A DNA stretch of 64,000 nt. Origin: Podarcis raffonei. Lineage: Eukaryota > Chordata > Lepidosauria > Squamata > Lacertidae. The notes below the pieces were generated by a model, which ran no database searches, had not been told where the DNA came from, and worked only from the letters and a program-made list of their open reading frames with translations. Location: NCBI RefSeq assembly GCF_027172205.1, contig NC_070606.1, forward strand, positions 52,232,501 through 52,296,500, read 5' to 3'. Both the position numbers and the translations under genes were made by a program. How positions within the stretch are numbered: position 1 is the stretch's first letter; the number at the start of each line of letters is the position of its first letter. This document shows, piece after piece, positions 56,001 through 64,000 of this stretch.

Positions 56001-59000
56001 TGTGGAGGAAAATGACTGTAATGAAACTGTGGTGTTATATCCTTCCTGTCATAAAGAACTCTAAGAAAAGGAAGTACTTGCCTTTATTTTTTAAAAGCTG
56101 AGTTACATAAACACATCAAGAAACAGCGGCCTGATTCACACACCAAATTATGTTTTAAAATTACAAGAATGAGCCATAGCCTTTGGCTTGCATCTGCCAC
56201 TTCTCCTTTGGAATGGCTGGGCGGAAGAGATGAAAAGCTTCTGCTCCTAAGCAAGAATACTCTTTGCAAAGTATTGGAAGACACAAGAATTACCCACCTT
56301 GGAAGAATGGCAGATGCAAGTAATCGACTATATGGAAATGGCTGAGATGACTGGCAAAATCCGAGACCAGGGAGAAGAGTTGGTGGAAGAAGATTGGAGG
56401 AAATTTAAAACTTATTTACAGAAGTATTGTAAAATGTATGAATGCTGATGACATTGAATTAAAATGAAGGGGTTCTAGTAATAAGAGATAAAAATTTGAA
56501 ATTTGGGAGGTAAAATAAATAAGGATAAAGTAGTAGGATACGAATTTGCTGAACTAATTGTTAAAAAGGGATATAAAAAAGGGAGGCGTGAGGAAGTCAG
56601 GAAAATAAGTTAATTGAAGATGAATAACTGGAAAAGAGTGATCTGTGTTTTTCTTATTCTACTTTTTGAGTGTTGATTGTCTTTTTTTGTTTTCTTGTTA
56701 AATGTTTGTATTTTATGTATAGTGAAAGTTTGTATTGTTGTGTTTTATATTCTCTTTGTGTTTTTATTGTTCTACTTTTTTATTGTTAAACTTAATAAAA
56801 TATTATTAAAAAAAAAAGCTTCTGCTCCTATTTCAGACTGGCCATGGTTTAGCATTATCCAAGCCCTGAACTACAGTGCATCTTAACTAGGGCTTGTTGA
56901 AACAAGTGAGGTTATTGAACTATGGTAAGCAGTTTGCTTGTTTCAACAAACCACAGTTAAGCATAACCACCATTTCTCAGATTTGGATGACAGGGAAATA
57001 AAAAATGGAAGCGTTTCTAAAGTCCTTCTCAAAGTCCTTCATTCCTCTGGGCACTCAGAGCTCAAATCAGGTGGAAAACAGCTTTGAACCTGATGAGGTG
57101 ATCAGTTGATCCTATTTGTTGAACCAATCATTCTTAGGAGAGTTGGAAGTGCAGAGCCTTCTGAAGCATAAGGCCAGACCAAGGCATTTTGCTGACTGAG
57201 GCAACACGGTTAACAGCACAGTGTCCTCTACCAAAGCTGAGGCAGCAGGCCAATTGGGGGAGGATGGCAACAAAGGAGAATGGCTGAGGGGCTCAAGAGA
57301 AACAGCTGGGGACTGCTGATCTCCAGCATCTGAGACACTCTGCCCAATTGTAGGATTGTCCCTGTTGAAGCAGCACAACGGGATGTAGATGCTAACCTTC
57401 TCTTGTGAAAAGGATTCTGCCACAACTGCCATGCTTTGGGTTGTGTATAGAAAGCCTCTTTATCTAGGATAGTTCTTTCCAACTTTCTATGTTTAAGAAA
57501 ACCATTCCCTATCAAACTTGTCTCCCTAGAATGCCTATTTATGTTGCAAAGGGTTGTAGGGCAGAGCTCTAGGGCTGGGCCTGAACTATGAAGAACAGGG
57601 TCTGCTATCCTAGACCAGCAAGTTAAGAAACTATGTGTACTTATGAAGAGTTAAGTGTGCAGCGAAGAATAACGGTGTGAGATATTGGGTTCCTGTAGAC
57701 TACAGGTGGAATTAAGCCTCTGGATTTTTAAGACTTTGAATAAATACAAGAAAACTGGGCTCTGCCTTTGCTAGATAATTTCAGTGCACCTTTGAGGTCT
57801 CTTCTCTCCTCCTCCTTCACATCTGTGGCCTGGGCTTGAGATTTCACATGGGGCACCAAGCACAGCCAGTAGAGCCTTGTCATTAACCCAGGAAAACAGA
57901 GTCTGCTTTAGAACAGGTTTACTCCTCAGCCCTGTACACTAAGGGAAGATTGTTAGGGATAGGAAAGCTGTTTTTCCATGCTTGTAGGCTATGGCTGATC
58001 TCAAAGGGGAGCTCCTGATTAAGCTGGCTGAGAAACCTGAGGTCTCAGGAAAAGAAATGGTAATCTACCATTCTGCCTATTCATGCATTCACTCATGTGG
58101 TGAAGCAGGGTCTGCCCTGTTGGCCTCATCCCTGACCCTGTGCCCCCACACCAGCCTTGCCTCTGGCACCTGCATGTTGAGTGTGGGTGTTTGAAATGGA
58201 GTTCTCTGCATGTAAGCAGCTGTTCACAACTCATGTGACCAGGGCAACCTGATTTTACACATGTGCGGATCACATGGAACCCCTCTGCATAGACAGCTGA
58301 AAAGAGGTTTCTTTTCAGATGCCCATTCAAAGGAAAGTGTAAGTCCAGGGAAACTGTGTGGCCAGCTCCTCAGCACATTAAACCCATTGCATGCAAGAAA
58401 GGTGTATAGGCCTAAAGTATATTTATTTTGTTCCCTGCTCTGCCTTTATACTATCATAATGAACCCTAGGGCTGCAGTTGTTATTTGGCCAATCTTCCTC
58501 ATATTTGTATTCTTGATTTGGGGAAGCTATTATGATAATGCTGGAGAGCCCCTATGTGATTCAGGTTTAGACCCATATCACTGTAATCTAGATGGACTAC
58601 TGTGAGAAACAGTTGGTACTTGTCCAAGGAGTGGCAGAACAAGAAGGAAGCAAATTTGTAGTGTGGAACAAACCAGGTTTTGGAATTTCCCTTATTTGCA
58701 TGCCACAGCAAATCATGATAAATTAGCTTGTTCAAGAATAATAAAGGCAGGTCACTGGTTTATATTACTCTTTGATTTGTGCCCAGCACAAGTTCTTCAG
58801 GCAGATAAAGCAATGCAATACATTTTTAGTGAAAAATAAATCTATTCTCAAACTTAAGTTTCTGCTTACAGGAATGTAAAAAAATTACAACAAAACACAA
58901 CTTGTATCATTGATTACTATGAACAGTTTGCTTCTTAAACTTGACCAAAGCAACATCTTGTAACAACACATTCCCATAAACCAATCACACTTTAATGTTT

Positions 59001-61808
59001 TCACATGACATTTTCTTTGACACAATGCGCAATTAGTTATGTGCAGGACTGTAAACTTCTTACTTTGTTTCAAGGGAAGATAAGTTTATGTTTTTATTCC
59101 CCCCCAGTGCTATGCAAGAGAAGTTTACCTTTTTATTTCCCCCCAGTGCCATGCTTTAAATAAAATACATCTGTACATGAGTTATAGTTAATCAAAACGA
59201 ACACTTACAAGGTTAGCATTTTTAATCAAGAAATTGAAAAAAAGCCTTTTCTGTTAATCATTTTCTATATATTGTTTTGTGTTGTCTGGATAGGACGTTG
59301 TGCATAATTGTAACAGTATGAATTTACATTTATGTGAAATTTGGGCCTTCAAATTCTTATGTCAGACTGCTCAACTATTGGAAGCTTTGATGCAAATAGT
59401 CAGATTTCTGTTAAGAAGGAAGTGTAAACACAAAGATTGAAATAGTATACCTACAGCCACACCTGCACCCACCAGCAAGCAACTCAGGCTGTAATCCCAT
59501 GTACACTTATTTGTGAGTCACATTGCAACAGTGGGACTTGCTTCCAAATAAATATGCATAGGATTACCCAGAGAATTTGACGAGTTAGGAGGGGCATCTA
59601 ACCATTCACGTGAAGTGGTCTGTCTTATGAGTGACGGTAACAACCAATAGTTTTTAGGACAGGGTATGAGCTGGAGGTTGTCCTACCATGTTAGACCTTA
59701 TGGGAGACCTACTGTGCTTCTCAAAGCTCTCCTGCACAGTAAACACACACACCCTCCAAAAACCACACACCAAAAGTCTATCACACATACATTCCAGTAT
59801 CTTACTGCTGAAGTGATTTAGCTTTCTATAGAGCAAGAAATGGTTGGCAAGCAGTGAGATGCTTAAATAGGCTCCTTTGATGTGAACCCACAAAAACCCC
59901 AGCCTTCAGCTTACACCAGCAGCTGAACAATACTGACTGATTATGAAGTGGTGAACAACTTGGTAAATGTTCCAGAACTGCCATTTTCATTAATCAACTG
60001 CGGTAGGTCATTGTGCTATGAAAAATGGTGCACTTTTAACTGCTGTTCCCTCATTCATGTTTTTGTGTTTCAATCTTTACATAACATTTATTTCCTGGCT
60101 GCATCTAACAAGTAAGCTAATACGCTGTACGTTTTTCTGTATGTAAACAAAACAAAACAAAACTGAAATGCAAGCAGATTAATAGTTGTTAAAGAAATAC
60201 CAATGATGAAAAAAAGATGACGTTGAAAAAATATTGAGCTATAAAAGACCCTAATGGCTGCTACCTAGTTTTCAGTGTGAGAACTCTGAAAAAGGCTGGA
60301 ATGCAGTTGTTGCATGGGGAGGGGGGAGGGGGGCAGATCATCAGATGGCTGCAGATTCAGTTGCTGCAGAAAGAAAAACTTCCCTGGGAATAAGCCCGAG
60401 TGAACTTGAGTGAGGCTTTGTTCTGAGTAAGCATATATAAGATTGCACCGACAATTTCAGGTAAAGTACAATAAGACAATAAGCAGAACATTATAATTCT
60501 CAAATGCCTGCGGAGAGGAGACACGCAGATGCCAAGTTATTTATACACATTAGCTAGAACCCCCATGTAGGTCTGAGACACAGGACCATGGGAAGTGAAT
60601 TCACTGGGACCACTGACTACATAAAAGTTAATTATACCTCAAAATGCTCTTTCTTTCGCAAATAATCAAGTTTAGATAACAGCATCATAGTTCCTTTAGA
60701 CAAAATAGGGCATCTTATTCTATGCATGCTCTGTATTCTTTTATTCCAGTACCAGATACTATTAATCAAGTCTTGGGTGCAATACTCAGTAAGTCCCTCG
60801 AGTAGAGTTTAAACACGCAAACTGAAATGTGTCTAATTTTTAGAAACTATTTGAAAAGCTGCCCCAACTCCTTAGGCCAGATCTCCTCACTGAACAAATC
60901 TGGCAAGTGTTGGGGCAAGAAAGAGGGAAAAGGAGAGGAGGGAGTGAAGTTCTGTTCTACAAATGTCACAACTTTGTTGCAGCCTCTGGCCAGTATGGGT
61001 GAGGGGAAAACAACAGAATCTAGCACCACCCTCACCACATGGCTTGGTTATCTTTGTAAATGAGGCAGGACCAAATGTTTCGACCCCTGTACCTAATTTA
61101 AGATCATGAATAATAATTGGGTTCATCTAACCCAACCTTCCAGCTGAATGTGTTCCTGCCATCCTCTGATCACTGGCAATTTATATAACATCTTTTGCAC
61201 GCACAAACACACCCATTCATACTTTTACTGTTACCATTCTTTTCTCAAGCCAAATTTGCTTCAGCTTCAAACTTCATACCACTCATGTAGCTCCTCTTGT
61301 GTTGGTTGTCAGAACTGAAGACTGTTATTACCTGGCACAGCTTTTTAGTCTCTTGCTTGTCTCATGCCATCATGCTATCCCTGCACACAGCCACTAAGGG
61401 TAACATGGCACTTGGCCTCACTAGTCCTGGAAGTTGGGCCAACAGTGATGTGGGGAGGAGTTGCAGAGTGGATTCCCCCTACCTGGCATGGAGCTTCTCA
61501 CGTTACCTGAGCACAAGGAGGAGCTGTGTCACACTGGCTACCATCCCATAATGTGAGAAGGTACCAATAGACTACTGTTGCTTTCAAGGGAGAAAATACT
61601 TCTCCATTTCTATGCCTTACTGACCTATTTTAATTCACCACCAAGTCTGTGGATTGCCACTCAATCAGGAACATAAAAATGCTCATTTTCTGAGTTTAGG
61701 ATTCTAAATTATATAAAGTCTGTTCTCCCCCTCTTACAGAAAGGGAAAGGGCGACACAAAGAATGTACAGTACCTTGGCTCTTCATCAAGTGGTACACCA
61801 CTCTGCAT
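49868..61808 (-). CDS. CASP7: CASP7, executioner caspase-7, 6 coding exons, 282 aa
   Basis: Cysteine protease of apoptosis, cytosolic, activated by initiator caspases and cutting after Asp. Exons in transcript order: 61774-61808, 54479-54624, 53617-53745, 52647-52822, 51797-51935, 49868-50091 (stop TGA 49868-49870). All AG/GT, phases join, 849 bases. Catalytic His122 (LLSHGDEG) and Cys164 (QACRG) are present. The inter-subunit cleavage site IQTD176|A matches human [13 protein letters not shown] carries the P1-binding Arg, and the C-terminus has [17 protein letters not shown]7 rather than CASP3: [10 protein letters not shown] and synteny with PLEKHS1 and DCLRE1A. The predicted protein is about 21 residues shorter than human at the N-terminus, and the ATG directly follows a splice acceptor, so another upstream coding exon may be missing. 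Confidence 0.95.
50423..50741 (+). mobile_element. tRNA-derived SINE, head truncated, CASP7 intron 5
   Basis: Begins inside the tRNA-like head (agcctaggacttgaggatca); B-box ggcggttcgaatcc; tail ggtcaggggtccctttacc. Confidence 0.82.
51166..51532. mobile_element. CpG-rich hAT-like MITE with 8-bp TSD
   Basis: Flanked by attataca at 51158-51165 and 51533-51540. Ends CAGTGGTG and CGCCCCTG form only short, imperfect TIRs. The interior is rich in CpG and near-palindromic Tgcatgc/gcgctgtacg motifs. CASP7 intron 5. Confidence 0.7.
51797..51935 (-). CDS. CASP7: CASP7 exon, catalytic Cys and inter-subunit linker
   Basis: Acceptor tttcag, donor gtataa. Encodes [18 protein letters not shown], then [20 protein letters not shown]; the active-site QACRG is completed across the intron. 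Confidence 0.96.
52647..52822 (-). CDS. CASP7: CASP7 exon, catalytic His
   Basis: Acceptor ttgcag, donor gtaagg. Encodes [17 protein letters not shown] with the catalytic His, and KPKLFFIQ leading into the active-site Cys. Confidence 0.96.
53088..53314. mobile_element. Tc1/mariner-like MITE with a different interior
   Basis: TA-flanked, ends tacagtggtacctta and aaggtaccactgta. The ends match the 19751 family, but the interior (gttgttgaatggcttggctc, ccaatcagaagctgc) is unrelated. CASP7 intron 3. Confidence 0.78.
53617..53745 (-). CDS. CASP7: CASP7 exon, large subunit
   Basis: Acceptor ttatcag, donor gtaaca. Encodes [20 protein letters not shown] and [19 protein letters not shown]. Confidence 0.95.
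54479..54624 (-). CDS. CASP7: CASP7 exon, N-peptide and first strand
   Basis: Acceptor ccacag, donor gtatgt. Encodes [20 protein letters not shown], then [20 protein letters not shown] and NFKEST, parallel to human [21 protein letters not shown]. A second GT six bases earlier forms a tandem donor. Confidence 0.92.
54868..55145 (-). mobile_element. Old L1 ORF2 C-terminal fragment
   Basis: The minus-strand translation includes [20 protein letters not shown] and [16 protein letters not shown], aligning with the zinc-knuckle region of the young L1 at 14248. Diverged; the knuckle Cys pattern is partly lost. CASP7 intron 1. Confidence 0.75.
56250..56813 (+). mobile_element. Young 5'-truncated L1, CASP7 intron 1
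   Basis: The last about 60 codons of L1 ORF2 ([26 protein letters not shown]) match the 14248 copy, then a 3' UTR and A-tail. The 17-bp target duplication aaaagcttctgctccta lies at 56233-56249 and 56814-56830. Antisense to CASP7. Confidence 0.9.
56831..61773. other. CASP7 intron 1, mostly unrecognised
   Basis: No exon that fits the flanking phases was seen. Weak copies of the ggattgca-type repeat lie near 59490-59570 and 60385-60450. Confidence 0.4.
61774..61808 (-). CDS. CASP7: CASP7 first recognised coding exon
   Basis: 35 bases between tttttcag and gtactg. In the only phase that joins the next exon it reads [11 protein letters not shown] plus two bases of Arg. The start codon is the first codon after the acceptor. 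No convincing match to the mammalian prodomain, so this exon is the least certain of the gene. Confidence 0.6.
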
Positions 61809-62311
61809 CTGAAAAATACGTCCACCTTGCGATGATGAATAGGTTTAGTGTTCTCTATTAAAGCCAGCATCCCACCATGCTTACACTACATTAGTGACTG
61901 AAGCAGCCTACGGGTGTGTTCACAGACCCAAAGATTTGTCTGTGTCAGCAATGGGTCACGCTGGACTTTTCTATAGGGCTATTGAAACCTCCATAACTAT
62001 GGCCTAACATGCAAGCCGAGGTCATGCAGGTCTCTTCCGCTCCTGCTGACAGGCAGAAAGCATGTGCTTGCACCACTGTGATTCTGTCACTGCTCTACTG
62101 TAATAATAATGCACAGAATTTTTTTAAAAAAATGCTTAAGAGATAGACACGTGGCTCTGTGTGCAGAAAGCAGAAGGTTGCTGTCCTTTGAAACCATCAC
62201 CTAACTCTGATATACAACCTCACACTGTATCAAAGTAGTGTTCCTGAAAATTCTTGACTTCTTTGTAGAAAAACAAGCATTTCAGTCTATTTAATACCCT
62301 ATATTTACTAG

Positions 62312-62524
62312 TACAGTGGTACCTCGGGTTACATACACTTCAGGTTACAGTCTCAGCTAACCCAGAAATAGTGCTTCAGGTTAAGAACTTTGCTTCAGGA
62401 TGAGAACAGAAATGGTGCAGTGGCAGCGCAGCAGCAGCAGGAGGCCCCATTAGCTAAAGTGGTGCTTCAGGTTAAGAACAGACCTCCGGAACGAATTAAG
62501 TACTTAACCTGAGGTACCACTGTA
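62312..62524 (+). mobile_element. Tc1/mariner-like MITE
   Basis: TA-flanked; ends tacagtggtacctcgggtta and ctgaggtaccactgta; same family and orientation as 19751-19996. Confidence 0.82.
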
Positions 62525-62531
62525 TATTAAA

Positions 62532-62674
62532 CAGTGGCGTAGCGTTGGGGGGTGCAGGGGGGGCCCGGCCGCACCGGCCGCAACATCTGGGGGTTAGGGG
62601 GCGCAAATCCACGGGTTAGGGGGCGCAAATTACTTGCCTTGCCCCGGGTGCTGACAACCCACGCTACGCCACTG
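62532..62674. mobile_element. Short hAT MITE with 8-bp TSD
   Basis: Ends CAGTGGCGTAGCGT and ACGCTACGCCACTG are perfect inverted repeats over 14 bases. The target duplication atattaaa lies at 62524-62531 and 62675-62682. The GC-rich interior contains two tandem gggttagggggcgcaaat units. Confidence 0.85.
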
Positions 62675-63226
62675 ATATTAAATTCTACATGATTGATGTT
62701 GGGATCCTGCCTAATCAATTTAGACCAAAAGAGTTATATGCACAATGTTCGTCCTTCTGATACTGCACCCCTGACATCCTTGCAAATAAATTTGTTGCTT
62801 AAGGTTCAACAAGACAGATTAAATAGGTTTGCACATTACTTTCTGTACCCTTTGAGAACAAACTCTATGATATAATTATCCAACATCAATCTGATGCCAA
62901 CTGGCCGTATTTCCCTTTCCCTAAAAGAAATGAAATTCCAAGCTGGACAATTACACATATCTGAACACACATTTGAAAGAAAACCCAGACCCTGCAATCT
63001 GAGGCTCTTCTTCGTGTGTCTGGAGGGCAGCAACACAAGAATGGGCCAGCAGCCTCCTTATACATTGTTCTGAATTCAATAAAGAGTTAGAATTTAATCC
63101 AACCCCTAAATTGTTGGATCTAGCAAAGGCTGGAAATAACACAGGACAGTTTCCTCATGAGGTAGTCATGTGATAATGGCTGAGTCAGATGGACCATTGG
63201 GAGATTCAGTGCCAGACAGCCTAACA

Positions 63227-63362
63227 CAGGCATGGTCAAACATGGCCCTCCAGCTGTTTTGGGACTACAACTCCCATCATCCCTAGCTAACAGGACCAGT
63301 GGTCAGGGATGATGGGAATTGTAGTCCCAAAACTGCTGGAGGGCCAAGTTTGGCCATGCCTG
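63227..63362. mobile_element. Palindromic hAT MITE with 8-bp TSD
   Basis: Almost the whole element is one inverted repeat (caggcatggtc...ccctccagctgttttggga against its inverse at the right). The target duplication gcctaaca lies at 63219-63226 and 63363-63370. Confidence 0.85.
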
Positions 63363-63423
63363 GCCTAACAGGTTAAGCCCCACCCTAGGCCCTGGTTTTA
63401 GTAAGTAAGACAAAAAAAGCCAG

Positions 63424-63735
63424 TGTTGCGTTTTTTAGGATTGCAGTTGGCAGTGATACGCTAGCGAAAAAAACTGGGAGAGACCGTAAAAGGAGAAAGA
63501 GAACATGGTTGATTTCTGTTTTGGATCCTGTGGGAGGAGTGAGAGATCCTCTTGGAGTGTAATGCTGGGAACCTCTCCATCGTAGGCTCAGGTTGTAGAT
63601 ATGTGTAAATAAACCATATACCATAAAGATACCACAGTCTCCACTGTGCTTCATTTCCAATAGGAGGCATGAACCCTGGTTAAGCACCTGGGCCCCTGGG
63701 ATCTCATACTGCTTGGAGATTGGGCTTGCGTAACA
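63424..63735 (+). mobile_element. Candidate solo LTR remnant (fossil)
   Basis: About 312 bp starting TGTTGCG and ending CGTAACA, with a poly(A) signal context (taaataaacc) in the right third as in LTR R regions. No flanking duplication was seen and no internal region is present; family unassigned, appears old. Confidence 0.3.
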
Positions 63736-64000
63736 ATATATTTAGTCACCAGGCAAAAACATCCCTCTTCTGACAGGCCTTTGGCTAATTAAACCATCTA
63801 TGTGTGCATGAAATTATTGTTTTTGTTTGTTACGATGGTATGTATTTTTGTGTTTTATAAAGTAAACCATCCTGTAATCCTTGGAATGAAAGGCAGTATA
63901 CAAATTTAATAAATAAAGACACTTTAATGGTAAGTCTGGATGGTCCACTCCTGCCTTTGTCAATCCAGGTGTTCTGGATTGCAATTCCCACTGCTCTGAT
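63736..64000. other. Unassigned repeat-like end of window
   Basis: 63840-63920 resembles a LINE/SINE 3' end (aaccatcctgtaatccttgg, aaatttaataaataaa). The last 40 bases look like the start of a ttgcaattcccactg-type hAT MITE cut by the window edge. Confidence 0.4.

Noticed and set aside
57600-57780. LTR-like block with aataaatacaagaaaactgg
   Set aside because: No inverted TG/CA ends or duplications could be set; too weak to annotate.

Overview
The window is vertebrate nuclear DNA, almost certainly from a squamate reptile (lizard or snake). It has split genes with GT/AG introns, Sauria-type SINEs ending in CTT repeats, CR1/L3 LINE pieces, two young L1 insertions with intact target duplications, and several MITE families. 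Three protein genes can be followed exon by exon. Their order and orientation, DCLRE1A (+), PLEKHS1 (-), CASP7 (-), mirror the mammalian CASP7-PLEKHS1-DCLRE1A block (established knowledge of human chromosome 10).

Layout: 1-10216 holds the 3' part of DCLRE1A (SNM1A, a DNA cross-link repair 5' exonuclease). It comprises the end of its large N-terminal exon, with a PIP box, and seven further exons encoding the whole metallo-beta-lactamase/beta-CASP nuclease domain. 10217-24173 is the gap between two convergent genes and is mostly old repeats plus one young L1. 24174-43117 holds PLEKHS1 on the minus strand: 13 coding exons whose phases all join to give 433 residues, with an N-terminal PH domain, a YMPM motif, a proline-rich stretch and a C-terminal segment that looks PDZ-like. 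A candidate upstream non-coding exon and a TATA/AP-1 promoter lie at 45970-46121. 46130-49867 is intergenic. 49868-61808 holds CASP7 on the minus strand: six coding exons whose phases join to give 282 residues with all catalytic residues present. Its extreme N-terminus is shorter than in mammals and uncertain. 61809-64000 is repeat-rich sequence upstream of, or inside the first intron of, CASP7.

The three genes do not form a pathway; their proximity is an ancestral vertebrate arrangement. The most unusual non-genic structure is an 840-bp element in DCLRE1A intron 6 (7270-8109). It has 27-bp perfect terminal inverted repeats, a 58-bp spacerless palindrome and four copies of a 108-bp GC-rich repeat that is itself foldable. 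Other points of note are an Asp-to-Ala change in a conserved nuclease motif, a PDZ-like tail in PLEKHS1, a CAG/AAG compound triplet repeat in a PLEKHS1 intron, and MITE families that share one terminal repeat but have unrelated interiors. No prokaryotic features, CRISPR arrays or RNA genes were recognised.
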